This document shows, piece after piece, positions 25,001-36,100 of a stretch of DNA of 64,000 bases. The DNA is from Azadirachta indica (Eukaryota; Streptophyta; Magnoliopsida; Sapindales; Meliaceae): assembly GCA_022749755.1 (NCBI GenBank), contig CM040440.1:4859769-4923768 (forward strand). The letters are read 5' to 3'. Position 1 is the stretch's first letter. Each line of letters starts with the position of its first letter. The position numbers and the translations under genes are program-made. Under the pieces are notes generated by a model, which saw only the letters and a program-made list of their open reading frames with translations, did not search any database and had not been told where the DNA came from.

Positions 25001-26666
25001 TTAACCTGGAAGAATAAGAATTAATACTTTACTTAATCCCTTCACCCAAGATAAAACACTTACAAAGTCCAAACAATAGCATTTCCAAACCCCTTTCTGT
25101 TAACAACTTATAGCATATGACTCCAACCAGTACAGGCCAATGAACATGTGTAAATATTGAAGAAATGGTAACAAAAGATGTTAGAACAAAAAAAAATGAT
25201 TGTTGCATAATTTGGAGATGCCGAACATCTGTGTGTAAGTCAAAAACTAAAAAACAGATAACAGAATTTATCTCTCAATTATCATGTACATATATTAAGC
25301 AATTCAAAAATACTAGGACGACATAAATCTTCATAAAACCTTTTCATCCATGCAGACCAGGAATTCTTTACATCATAAGATTCCAATTATACTTGGTGAG
25401 ATTTTATTTACCCATACAATTGCCCATGTTACATTGAACCCATATAAAGAAGGCCAATAATCCAGCAGCTATTGACCATGAGGTTTTCCAGCTCAAAAAT
25501 CATTCTCAGCACTCTCTTCTCAGTTTACAGAGAAATACTAATGAGAAAAATTTTTACTAGCATGTTATTTTCATTTAATCATTATTACATATTCGTTTCC
25601 TCTAATACTTTCTGTCAGAGCAAACAACTATATATGCACAAGCATCTTCATTAACAAACACGCATTAGGCACCTTATATAGACTGTAATATATTTTTTCA
25701 TGATTTTAAACTTCTTCCTGTAAGAGGAGATAGAAAGATGTATTGAAACCTTTTACGAAATTCCTGAAAAGATAAAATCTCTGGAGTACACTTTTAACAA
25801 CCAAGTAGAATATAAGACATACCTCTGGAGAAGCCGCTGGTAATCCAAACTGGCATCACTTAAGTTGGGGATATAGGAATTAATCCGTGGGACGTGCTGA
25901 AATTTAGAGAAGTGCTTGATAAGAAATTCAGAAAAGCATCTTCCTTTTGATGAAAGAGAGAAGGGGAAAGCAGGGACAGATCAAAGAAGGAACAAATAAT
26001 TGGAAACTGCAGTATTAATCATGTAAGTATCAGATAGGTTGAACAAATTATAATCAAGGACACCTTAAATCTTTGCAAACTATAAATCCTTTGCACCTCA
26101 CAAAAGTGGATGAGAAGGGAACCCAAAAATGGAAAAGGAAAGACCTATTTGCCAGGTGATAAATTGACAATTTTATCTAGAAATCAGTTATTAGCACAAG
26201 GCCTACAAAGACAAGTACACTCAAAAAACCTGAAAGGCAATGCTGTTTCAGCCAAGTCTTTTGAATTTAGCTTGGTCTGCTTTCATTTAATGCTCACAGA
26301 GAGAGGAAAGGCAGAATTCATCTACCATTTCCAATGATCCTCCAACTGTTTTAACTGTTGTTGCTTAGAATTGAAGGTGCAGAATCTCAAGTTGGGAGAA
26401 CTTTTCTAACACCTTGGTTATTATAAAGCTTTATGATATTTGGACCTTCTAAAATCAGATTGTAATCTGCAAGCCAAAATAATAGGAATTAGGTATCTTA
26501 CAGGAATGGAAGCCAGATTGGAAAGGCGTCTACCAACTGCACCATCTAACTTGGCATACTCTTCTGAAAGTACTTGGGCAATCATCCCATCATCGTCGGT
26601 GTCCTGCTGACTGCTCAAGGAAGTTGAGCTAGAACATTCGCCAAAACTCTCAATTCTGTTTCTCAT
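22099..26666 (-). CDS. OTU-domain cysteine protease (deubiquitinase), OTU11/OTU12-like, 9 coding exons
   Basis: Predicted coding exons on the minus strand are 26502-26666, 25823-25896, 24951-25005, 24771-24845, 23852-23925, 23644-23692, 22697-22781, 22252-22308 and 22099-22145. They join in frame to 226 residues. A leader exon lies at about 27381-27530, joined to 26734 by a 5' UTR intron. The OTU core is plain: VSGDGNCQFRAL with Asp94 and the nucleophile Cys97, GEWGDHITLQAAAD at 150-163, and SFWSEVHYNSLY with catalytic His203. The protein ends in a basic KKPKKKHWLF tail. OTU proteases cleave ubiquitin chains. The size fits the short Arabidopsis OTU11/12 group better than the roughly 350-residue OTU9/10. 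The ATG at 26666 is the first in frame; a TGA lies upstream in the same exon. One intron holds a MITE (23991-24265), and another holds a perfect 35-bp tandem duplication. The helicase gene lies just upstream on the same strand. Confidence 0.92.
23711..23780. repeat. Perfect 35-bp tandem duplication in an OTU gene intron
   Basis: Bases 23711-23745 are repeated exactly at 23746-23780 (unit begins TAGAGGAGATAAAAAGATAT). It lies only 18 bp from the acceptor-side exon 23644-23692, within the intron between exons 5 and 6. Perfect identity points to a recent slippage event. Confidence 0.9.
23991..24265. mobile_element. 275-bp MITE with 9-bp target-site duplication (Mutator-like)
   Basis: The element starts GGGTGAATGCCC and ends GGGCATTCTCCC, a near-perfect terminal inverted repeat. 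The inverted similarity continues inward for about 100 bases (CCCCCTG.TTTTTCAGCTAAT, CATTACCCC, TATATTTT). It is flanked by identical 9-bp copies TTTGTTTAA at 23982-23990 and 24266-24274. A 9-bp target-site duplication with long TIRs is the signature of Mutator-superfamily elements. It has no coding capacity. It sits in the intron between OTU exons 4 and 5. Confidence 0.9.
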
Positions 26667-26734
26667 TATGTAACCCAGCAAAGTACTACCCACTCAAGCG
26701 CGATCACACCAACTAAACGGGCCTTTGCTGCAAA

Positions 26735-26841
26735 CTGCAAGAGGAGAAAACTTAATTGAATCACTACCATTTCACAAATTTTAAATCATTGACAAACAAT
26801 CAAGAGGTAAGAAATTTGATACCAAACTTGTAGATAAATTC

Positions 26842-26872
<31 letters not shown>

Positions 26873-27560
26873 CATAATCTTAGAAAAATTAAACTGATAA
26901 TGGATACGTTTTTAGGCAACAAGCATAAAATAACCCCATGGAAAATTTTATCAATAAAGCTAGTCAATGCAACAGGAGAAACCAAAATGCTGGAGACTAA
27001 ATAAATTACAACATGTAAACATAGTATACATGTATAAGCACCATGTTGTCCGTGAAAATTCGTCAATCTCCAAACACTGAACAGTTGGACCCTTGTAAAT
27101 TGATGATGCATATTGTCCAAAAAATTATAATCATTCAATTGTATTGGATAAAGACTGACCATCAAGTTAAAAATATGTTTATAATAATACATTACATTGT
27201 ACAATTACATGAAACAGCGGAATAAAAAAGCTCATAAAACACAACAAAAAGATAAAATATAAAAAGCAAAAAAGGATGGTGTAATAATCGATCAAGATTC
27301 GAGAGACAGAATGAACAAATCAGAATGAATAAGATTTGCATAAATTGGGAGAATCAAGAAAACGAATGAAGCTTCTTACCCGGGAATGAGACGGACAACT
27401 TTAGATTGGAATTGGGGAGAAATAATAGGAGACAACAAAGGAAAGGAGAAAACTCAGAAAGTGTTTTCTCGTGAAGGATTGGTTGGTGATGGTGGGAGTT
27501 GAAAAGAGAGAAAAAGAAAGAAAGGTAATAATATATTAGCAAATCTTGTTCAGACCGTTT
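26735..27560 (-). other. OTU gene 5' UTR intron, leader exon and promoter
   Basis: The intron runs from the donor at 27380 (CCCGG|GTAAGA on the minus strand) to the acceptor at 26735 (TTGCAG). The leader exon upstream is purine-rich on the plus strand, so CT-rich in the transcript, as is common for plant leaders. The ORFs in this region are intron noise. Confidence 0.6.
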
Positions 27561-28290
27561 CCCAAATCCGAGTTGACATGATCTGAGGGAGGGAGGCGTT
27601 GGTAGTTAGGCTTTCGCGGTTTCTCAGCAAATAAGACGGGCGATTTCCTGTCCCGACACGTGGACTGTTGCATTTCGCGGGCCCTCGGTTTTGTGTCTCT
27701 TCGTTTTTCACTCGCGAGATTACATCGCTCCCACGCTAAATATGGACAAAATCTAGTATAATTGGCCCCACGTATGATATGCACATATGATGCCATAATA
27801 ATAGTCTTTCTTTTTTTTAAAAAAAAAATTAAAGAAAACGAAAATTAAAGCGTTGGCTAGTCCATAAACGAGCAATTTTAGTAGAGACATGAAGGCAACT
27901 ACTAAGGTCTAAGGATGTCTACGAACTTCACTTTTTTGAAGAAAATAACTGGTTAAAGATGTTCTTATTTGTCTTACGACATAGATTGATATGAGCAAAA
28001 ACACATTTTAAAGGTAAAATCCCTCGGAAATTGTCAGATATTTAGAAAAATGGTTTTTTTTTTTTTTCCAATATTGACTTCACACAGAAAACATAAATGT
28101 AACCAGACGAATACCGGGAGCATACCAATTCAACAATTGTATTTCTAGCTTGTTCATATTCAAACGAGGTGGCTGGTTAACGAATATGTAGTATTAAAGA
28201 AGAAACTTAAAAAAGTACCCAGTGTTAGGACTACAGGACATCTTATTAAATGAAAAAGAAAATAAATGAATTGGTCTTTTCAGCAGCATT
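27561..28290. other. Spacer between OTU and helicase genes
   Basis: This is the upstream region of the OTU gene and contains nothing I recognise as a gene. Bases 27561-27740 are comparatively GC-rich, which fits a promoter. The rest is AT-rich and includes a T-run at about 28055-28068. Confidence 0.45.
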
Positions 28291-28300
28291 TCAACATTAT

Positions 28301-28663
28301 TCAGACTTGACACGGTCCAAGATCCACTACCTCATCCAGAGAACTCCTTTTTTTCCCCAGAACTAAGCAGTTTACTTCATCAGTGCATCCAGCAAGATCA
28401 CATGCCCTGCATATTCGGCCAACAACAGGAGGCTCCATTGCAAGCTGCCATTTCATTCTATGTGGTCGAAACGTGTAAAGATCAGACAAGCAATTCAAAA
28501 ATTCCTACCATCTCCGGGTAGGTTCAAACACAAAAGTTGTTTGTTCAATCCCATCATCGTCCTTGTTATCCCTACCAAGTTTATTGTCCATCTTTATGTG
28601 CACTTCGTCACATAACTTGCAATAATGTTTCATTCATCTCCGTCACTTTGTTTCTTATCTCAA
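28301..28663 (-). pseudogene. Two adjacent small ORFs, possibly a decayed or unrecognised gene fragment
   Basis: On the minus strand, a 42-codon ORF (about 28637-28509) encodes a peptide starting MKHYCKLCDEVHIKM, with a Cys-x-x-Cys...His pattern and an acidic stretch. Just after its TAG, another open frame ends at 28301 with ICRACDLAGC and CLVLGKKRSS, again with paired cysteines. The composition looks more protein-like than the neighbouring frames, but I recognise no family. It may be the helicase gene's 3' UTR, a small zinc-finger-like gene, or a relic. No splice solution joining the two ORFs was established. Confidence 0.25.
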
Positions 28664-29032
28664 CAATTGCCTCTCCTCCCTCTGTGGCTCATTCTCTCCA
28701 ATCAAACATGCCATGAAAGTTGTCTTTACTGAATTGAGAAATTTGGTTCCCCCACACATTCCGCGCAGACCTGAATCAGACAACTTCATTGATAGGTCCA
28801 AGCCTAGGCCCATGGAAAACCATCTGGGTTCATAACGTCAGCACATCACATTTCTCACTTTGAAGAAGAATAAACGTTTTATGTCAAAACTGCCACCATG
28901 GTTGTCACAAGCGAGTTGAAAGCAAGCAATTAGTCTCATAGGCAATTCTCAGTTCTGAGAATAGCACAGAGGTACTTAATCCATTTCCAAGAGGGTGGCA
29001 TGAAAATTTTCCAGGTAAACCAACAGTTTGCA

Positions 29033-29128
29033 TGAAATTCAACATTCCCTAGTTTTAGAGCCGTTGCCAGATGATGAACCCAAAATTTCAACGTTTCCTC
29101 TTTTTAGAGCCCTTTCCAAATGATGAAA
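29033..29128 (-). repeat. Tandem duplication of the helicase gene's last codons and stop
   Basis: The last codons of the helicase gene with the stop (29081-29128) are followed by a diverged copy at about 29033-29079. On the minus strand both read TCATCAT.TGG.AA.GGCTCTAAAA followed by a purine stretch and GTTGAA. The translated copies are SSFGKGSKKRKR-stop and SSSGNGSKTREC-stop, so even the stop codon is duplicated. Confidence 0.75.
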
Positions 29129-31255
29129 TAAGTGTACATCGTGAGTTAATAAGTTCTCGGGGTATAGCTGCCCCAGAAGATTTTAAAATGTCAACTAATT
29201 CTGGGAACAAATTTTTGTTCTCCTCATTCACAAACACAATTGCCATACCCTCCTCCCCCAGTCTAGAAGCCCTACCAATCTGGTGGACATACTCCTTGAT
29301 AGAATTGGGCATGTCAAACACGATCACCTGTCTCACGCTTAAGAGATCAACTCCTCGACCCAAAACCCCAGTGGACACAATCACAGGAACGTCACCCATT
29401 AAAAATGACCTCACTATTTCTCTTCTCTCCTTCATGGGCTTGTCCCCATGAATCGATAAGGCTTTCATCCCCGTGGTGACTGTAATTGCATTAGACAGGA
29501 GATCTGCCCCAAATCTTGAACCCACATAGACCACAGCAGGTGGCATAAAATGCTGCTGGCTCATCAATATGTCAAAAAGCTTTTGCTTCTTTTTCTTTGA
29601 GTCAACCCAGATAACTAGCTGCTTAACAGCCTTATTTGGTTTGTCAGGCCTGCCAACAGAGATGAGAGCAACATCCTTCACCAATGAGCTCGCCATTTTC
29701 TCTACCTCTTGCGAGATTGTTGCAGAATACATCAACATCTGCGGCTGCGAAAGAGCCCTGAAAATCTGCATTACCTGATCGCGGAAACCCCTTTGAAGCA
29801 TGCAGTCAACCTCATCCAAAACAAATATCATTATGTCATTCAGTGCAATATCATGCTTCATTAAAAGGTCAATGAGCCTGCCTGGAGTTCCTACAATCAG
29901 TTCTACTCCTTGCTGGATGCGGTAAATCTGTCCAGCCATAGCATCCCCACCAACCACTAGTGCAGTTTTAAAAGGCAAACCTCTTCCAAGCAACTTGGCT
30001 TGTTCCTCAACCTGGATGCAGAGCTCTCTGGTCGGAGTTAAAACCATTGCTAATGGCTTTTTCTGATTTTGCAAGTGCTCATTGCGAAAATTTGCACAGC
30101 GAGAAATAACAGGAACCAGAAAGGAAGCAGTTTTTCCTGAGCCTGTATCAGCAGAAACAAGCAGGCTTTTTCCAATCAAAGCAGCTGGGATTGATTGCAT
30201 CTGGACAGGGGTAGGCATGTCATACCCAACGGCTTCAATATTTTGGAGGAGCTTCTGAGGAAGACTGCAAGAGGAGAATGACAAAATGGGTGCAGGGACT
30301 ACATTTCCCTTCACATTGATTTCAAGTTTCCTTCTTAGCAAATCAGTGTGAGCACTAGTTAAAACTTGTGATCCTGATTTATCATCAGAATCTCTAACAT
30401 AAAAGCACTCATCGATAGCAGGCAATCTTTCTGGAGGCAGGGGAACAACCTGCATCTCTCTGTTGGCAACCCTGCACAACAGATTTTGTTTACATTCCAA
30501 ACTGCAAACATCATCATCTGTCTCATCACATATATACTCACCATAGCGGCCACATATAACACATTTTGGCTCGCCTGGCAGAGCTTCTCTCTGATCCCTA
30601 CTCGTTTCTTTCACATCATTCCCTGCATCTGATATTTGAGAACATACACATACATAAGTTAGCGTGAAATTCCAGAAATTCTGCAAAACTTCTAGCATTC
30701 TTAAAATGCAAAAGAAAAGGTATTAAATGAGACGAAGGCAGAATCAAGCAAGTTAAAATTAGGAGGCTTCTGGTTTGCCATCCGAAAACAGTTGTAATAA
30801 ACTATGGTACAATTAAGAATTTTTTGATGCAATTTGGATAGAATCTCGCACAAAACAGCAAAACAACTCATTTATCTTTTCAATATTAAGCTGGCTTTCA
30901 AGGATTGTATGAAAACTCTTTCCAAAAACATGCCAGCTCAACAATTTTTCATGAGATCTTTTTCCATCCCTTGTTACCAGAGAAACAAAGAATTGTACAG
31001 GATTATGAATAAAATAAGCCCTAGCTTCCACTAAGCTAATTGTACAGCTAAAATAAAGAGGTAGAGCAACAAGAGGCAAGAAAGGCCTGTACCCGGGCCA
31101 GCAGATTAGGCAAACAAACTAATAGCAAACTCAAAATCTATATTGCGATAAGGCAAAGTAAGAAAATTTCCGAGTTAGAAAGAGTTTTCATTTGAGTGAT
31201 TACCATTGACTTCATCCCCATATTCTACTGCCACTGATGATGGAATACCTTCCAT
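29088..31255 (-). CDS. DEAD-box ATP-dependent RNA helicase with HIT zinc finger, RH41-like (2 coding exons)
   Basis: Predicted exons on the minus strand are 31204-31255 and 29088-30628, giving 530 residues. The intron border restores the frame at VN-DAGNDVKE. A zf-HIT finger lies at about residues 37-72 (CVICG...YICDE...VCSLEC). The helicase core follows: Q-motif PTPVQMQSIP, Walker A ADTGSGKT at 177-184, motif Ia PTREL, GTPGRL, motif II DEVD in place of DEAD at 289-292, SAT at 319-321, and motif VI HQIGRASRLG. It ends in a basic KGSKKRKR tail that may act as a nuclear signal. A HIT finger before a DEAD core is the DDX59/RH41 layout; these proteins are predicted to act in RNA metabolism, and the exact substrate is unknown. 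The start at 31255 is the first ATG in frame in its exon, but an upstream leader exon could add residues: the frame stays open for about 17 codons before it. Confidence 0.92.
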
Positions 31256-32327
31256 GATTTCGCTCGACTTGATCAAAATCTCATGCAACGGTAGGCCAAT
31301 ACATTCTGAAAATCCCAAAAAGAAAACAATATCAGCTATTAATTTGACACGCTATTTCTTCGAAACAGATTGGCGATTATACAATGACGAATTAATCGCA
31401 ATGCAGCTTTAGAAAGGCTAACCTAAACGAACCTTCCCCCAGAATTGCTTCGTAGACTAGAAACAAGAAAAGCCGTAAGAATATTTGCTCAAACGTCGGA
31501 AGCGGAAGCCTTTCGTTTAGCTTTTCCGTTCAGGATCAGAATTCAGAAACCGCGTACACAACCGGCAATACGAAACGCCGCCTCACTTTTTCTGAAAAAT
31601 AAATAAAAGTTCTACGAAGTGTTTGTCCTACAGAGGTGGGCTATCCTTAGTCCAGCCCACATAGTTCCACTGTCTACCCGGATTTGAGTGGGCCAGTGTC
31701 AAGCCCACATACTAAATAGTCCAGCTAACGGCCTAACACTTTTGTTGCCCCACTCAATCATCAAGTCTATTAAAAAATTTATTCAAACAATTTATATCCA
31801 TCATCCATTAACTTCTAACAGATTTTAGTTCAAAATATGAAAACATAATTTTTTTTTCCTAAGATGTGAAGCTAATTTGTTTTTTAATTTTTTAGTTCAA
31901 TGATAATTTTGTGTTTAAGTAATACTACACATATTATTTTGAAGATAAAATATTAAAACAAAAAAAAAAAAAGGGAGGAGAGTACAGAAATGCCTGGATA
32001 AAATCAGAGCCTGAAGTATTTTTATTAATCAGAAAGTTATTACAGCTTGAACGTCGTCAGTTTTCTTTTCAGTACAAACAGATAGAACTACACATACATA
32101 CAACATACATACATTCTTCAACAAAAGCTTGTAATTAATATATCATGTATTCATCCATCCAAATTCACCACCAGACTTCTCTTCTTCTCTTGTGGCCTGG
32201 CTTCAGCGACAAAAATTTCGCAGGTCAGACAAACTTGGAACATCATCTTCAACTTTTCAATCTCTTCATATATATTTTTATAGAAAGAGAACCAGAAAAG
32301 GGCACTAAGCCGAGAATTAACAGAGAA
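31256..32327. other. Helicase upstream region and DUF761 gene 3' UTR
   Basis: The left part probably includes a leader exon and promoter of the helicase gene: an acceptor-like TTTTCAG occurs at about 31306-31312 on the minus strand. About 31980-32327 is probably 3' UTR of the minus-strand DUF761 gene. No other gene is seen. An A-run lies at about 31960-31972. Confidence 0.5.
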
Positions 32328-32936
32328 TTAAGCGCTTCTCTCAAGCATTTCTTGATACCTCTTAAAGGAGAGCTGCTTCTGAATCCTCATCTGACGATGA
32401 AACCTCTTTATGAACAAGTCAGCTACTTGGTCAATCTCGTCTTCCAATCTGAACTCTTGCCCTTCTGGTTTCGAGTTCTTCACCAAATCTATCACGGAAC
32501 CTCCAGGATCTTCGAAGTCCAGATCTGCTGAATCGAACAGCGAGTGAGTCAGGTCTGGGTACTTATCGTTATCATCGAATCCATTATCTTCCTCAGCTTT
32601 CTCCAGGAGCTCTGTCTGAGTTTGATTGGGAAGAGACTCGTGAGACATGGCATTGCACACAACAAGCGCTTTGTTTTCGTCACCCATTTGTTCTTCTCCT
32701 TCCCCTTCTTCTTCTTCTTCTTCGTCTTTCTTGTCGTGATGTTGCTGCACCATCAGAGTGCGAAGCTTGTCAGAAATGGAGCTCATCAGAATCTTCCTAT
32801 TCCTCAGCAAAGAGAATATAATCAAACGAGTCTTGATAGCCCTAGTTTTGCTCTTCAGAGCCAGGGTTTTCGCCTTGGCCATTGCAGTTATCACAGATAT
32901 GATCTGCTTCAAGAACCCAGAAGCTCTGTTCTTCAT
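32328..32936 (-). CDS. DUF761 domain protein (uncharacterised plant family)
   Basis: An intronless gene encodes 202 residues starting MKNRASGFLKQI. The N-terminal 60 residues form a basic, hydrophobic region (IISVITAMAKAKTLALKSKT) that could be an amphipathic or membrane-associating helix. An acidic run of Glu follows at about residues 71-82. The C-terminal 35 residues carry the DUF761 motif (DEIDQVADLFIKRFHRQMRI), the plant-specific family feature. Function is unknown; relatives are annotated as Avr9/Cf-9 rapidly elicited proteins, so a defence or stress link is possible but not shown. An in-frame TTG-led extension to 32969 exists, but the ATG at 32936 is preferred. A TATA box lies 152 bp upstream. 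A second DUF761 gene lies 8.5 kb away in the opposite direction. Confidence 0.88.
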   Translation of the reverse strand: MKNRASGFLKQIISVITAMAKAKTLALKSKTRAIKTRLIIFSLLRNRKILMSSISDKLRTLMVQQHHDKKDEEEEEEGEGEEQMGDENKALVVCNAMSHESLPNQTQTELLEKAEEDNGFDDNDKYPDLTHSLFDSADLDFEDPGGSVIDLVKNSKPEGQEFRLEDEIDQVADLFIKRFHRQMRIQKQLSFKRYQEMLERSA

Positions 32937-33087
32937 CTTTAATTTTCTACTTTTATCTTCTACAAACAAACTTAGCGTGGCAACAGAATAATGTTGTACG
33001 TACGTACAGAAATTGTACAGATCACTGGCTTAAAAGAAAATTTAAAAGCAGTGTTTTGGCTTGAAGAAGCACAAGAAGCTCTAGGGG

Positions 33088-33095
33088 TTTATATA
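33088..33095 (-). promoter_or_regulatory. TATA box of the minus-strand DUF761 gene
   Basis: TATATAAA reads on the minus strand 152 bp before the chosen ATG. It supports transcription of this gene from about 33060. Confidence 0.6.
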
Positions 33096-34514
33096 GAGAA
33101 AAGAATTATTTAATGGGGATGTATAATATAATATGATTGATGGTACATGATATGGCCCTATTGGCTATTAACATTTAACAATATTATTTGCCTTTCTTGG
33201 ATTTTGCATGCAGGAATGGGTAAGGGAAAGAGTGATGATGAAGGAAAAGAAAAAGCAAAAGCAATGAAAGTGAAAGTAAAAGTGACAAAAGGAAGGACAC
33301 GTGGCTCAATTGGTAGGCTGTAATCTAGGGTTTGAGAATTATTATGGGAGGGAAATTTGGCAGCAGCAGGTAGAGTTACGTTTGTTGTAGTTGTCGTTGT
33401 TATTGTAAAATCAAATTTAAAAAGTATTTTTAATAATAGTAAGTGGGAAGTGCTGGCTTTACTTAACTTTTCCGGTTCCATTTCATTTTCGCAGTCCATG
33501 ATATTTGATACCACAAAAAAGAGACTTGTGGTGGGGACGATTTCCTTAGTGCAAAAGAGAAACCACTATCTCATTTTAAATCTTTTTAATGGTTAATTAA
33601 TTTTCCTAAATATCCAATCTATTACTAGCAAGTTTATTTTATGATATTTTTAAACGTACGTGTCCTGTTAGAAAATTAATTTATTTTATAATATTTTTTT
33701 GCACATCACATACATAATTTTATAATATTTTTTTGCACATCATATACATAATCAATTAGACTATGATACAAATAATATTTATTTATTGTACAAATTAATT
33801 GAAGCAAACAATTTTTTTTAATGTTGACGTGTGTTTCTAAATTATTTTCTTTTATTTTTGTAAAAAAAAAAAAATTTCCTCCTATAAAAATATAAAAATA
33901 ATGCATATGACAATGATATAAAATTGTTATATTAACTTGTATATGTAGATAAATTTGTATAATATTTTGTATGGGTAACATTTTTAAATAAAATTATTCG
34001 TTTTAGCTAGTTATATATAATTTTATTCTTGAGTTTTTAATTTAAAAAAAGAAAGTACTTATTTAAGAACATTAATATGTACTTAATTATAAATCTCTAC
34101 TAAGATAATCACATAAAACTTCAACACAAATTCATCTTATTTATATTAATTAATTTTAGCGTTTTGAAATTTTATATGTCAATATCGTATTATCCGAGTA
34201 TAAATGTATGCTTTTCGAAAAGTCATATGTGAAGCCAAAAAAAGGTTTATTAGACAAACACCATAGCATATAAAAACACATTTACGTATAGATTAGTGAA
34301 ACATATTTCACATGAAAATGCCAAGGAATTGGCAATCATAACTTTTTGCCTTTGTCCAACTCAATTATTGTCCTGAGATATACTCATCAAGACCAAGAGG
34401 AAGAGATCGATCAGAGCCATCGATTTAAAAATGCAAAACAAAGCAAGCAAGCAAGCGAAACCTAATACCAAACCCACCACGCATCACGAGAAGAGGGAAG
34501 TGCTCAATAATATA

Positions 34515-34547
<33 letters not shown>

Positions 34548-36100
34548 CTTTAGCTTTTCGTATGTTATTGTTAAGGACAAAAATAAGCAGAAGCCATAAG
34601 GAAGGGTATATACAGCAGCAGCAACTTTATCCAGTACAATTTTCTGTACCAACAACAACAACAACAAGAAGAAGAGTAGTAATAGTGCATATATACATGA
34701 AAGGTCCCCGCAGCCAGTTGTCTATCAATCTTGAATTCCTTGCTTGATTAATTCTCTTTCTCTAATTTACTTAATTGAGTTGTGTTCATCTTTCAATACT
34801 AACGGCTCCTAAAAAGCTTCCTCCTTGTTTGAGTAACTTGTGGCTTTTTTCCTCTCTTCTGTGTAGTCAAAAGAATACATATGACAGCTGCTGCTTCCAT
34901 CCTTTTCTTCATCTTATTATATAAAATTAATTAATTATTTAAACTGTAAAATTCTTTTGACTCTTTACTACTCTATGCATCAATCAGCTGCATGCTTTCA
35001 AATACTTAGCCTCGAAGGATTTTAGATATTTCTATTTTTTTTATCATTTTTTGATTTGCTTTATTTTTTCAATGTCAATTTGCGGCAATTTCTTTTTTTT
35101 TTTTTTTCAAAATTTGTCATTTTCGAATCCGGTTCCGGCCTCCCCTAGCTCCTTCCTTCCTCCCTAAAGTGAAACATCCTCTCTTCATCTTATTAATATA
35201 TTTATGTTACCATTAATTAAGTATTCTTTAGTTAAAGGTATCTTTGGTGACTAATTAATTAATCGTACCAAATCATTAAAATAGATTAGCTCAGTACCAA
35301 ATAAATAAATATAATAATTAATTAATACCAAATATATAAAATTGGATACAAAATTTATATTTTAATTAATGTGGTTTTTTATGTGTTACTTATTAATAGG
35401 TGTTATGAGATAAACGAATTAATGATGAATATTAATATCAATGTTTACTTAGCATATGATATATATATATAAATCAATAACTTGATTTACAAATCAATGT
35501 ACACAACTTTGTTCATTCTAATTTAAACCCTAAATTCTCTCATGTATAGCGTTTATAATGCAAAAATAAAGAAGAACCATATGTGAAAGACAAATTTCAG
35601 AAATAAATTACAAATTTGTTTTATTGCATAAATAAGAAAAGAAAATACATAAGCTTAGGGAAAATATAGGATAAATGACCGTGTTAATTAATCAATATAT
35701 ACACTGCAGTTTAAAATTTAATATCAATTAAATTTATTACTTATCAGTGTTTAAAATTTGACGTCTTATATATTTTAAAGGAGATAATTTAATTGGTTTG
35801 TCCCTTGTCGTGGATCAAATCTTCCTCACTAATCTCGTAGGAGAAATTTCCTTAATTGGCCTCTTCAATTTGATTTTAATTTTTTTTAGTACCCTATCAA
35901 TTTTAAGAGGTGATCACTTCCCCCTTTTAATTTGCAAATGATTAATTTTAGAATGTAGCGTCCTCAATTTTACTAATTTTTACATTCAAGTCACCTGAAT
36001 TTTGTAATTGCAACTCCCTCGTTGGACACTCGACGTGCATAGAACATCAAAATATCAGACTTTTGTTACGGGCCTGATGTAAGATTGGTGGTTTTAATTA
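33096..36100. other. AT-rich intergenic region between the two DUF761 genes, left part
   Basis: No gene is supportable. A direct duplication of about 36 bp lies at 33686-33752 (TTTTATAATATTTTTTTGCA twice). A (TA)n tract lies at about 34517-34546. Bases 33180-33420 just upstream of the DUF761 TATA box include a purine-rich stretch rich in GAAAAG and AAGTG. The open frames here, such as those near 34425-34667, are low complexity. Confidence 0.5.

Noticed and set aside
26800..27204. 134-codon minus-strand frame
   Set aside because: It lies within the OTU 5' UTR intron and is Phe/Leu/Ile-rich low complexity from AT-rich DNA.
30629..30698. N-terminal extension of the helicase frame (MLEVLQNFWNFTL...)
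   Set aside because: It reads through the intron before exon 2. A GT-AG intron joins 31204 to 30628 in phase and gives a sensible N-terminus.
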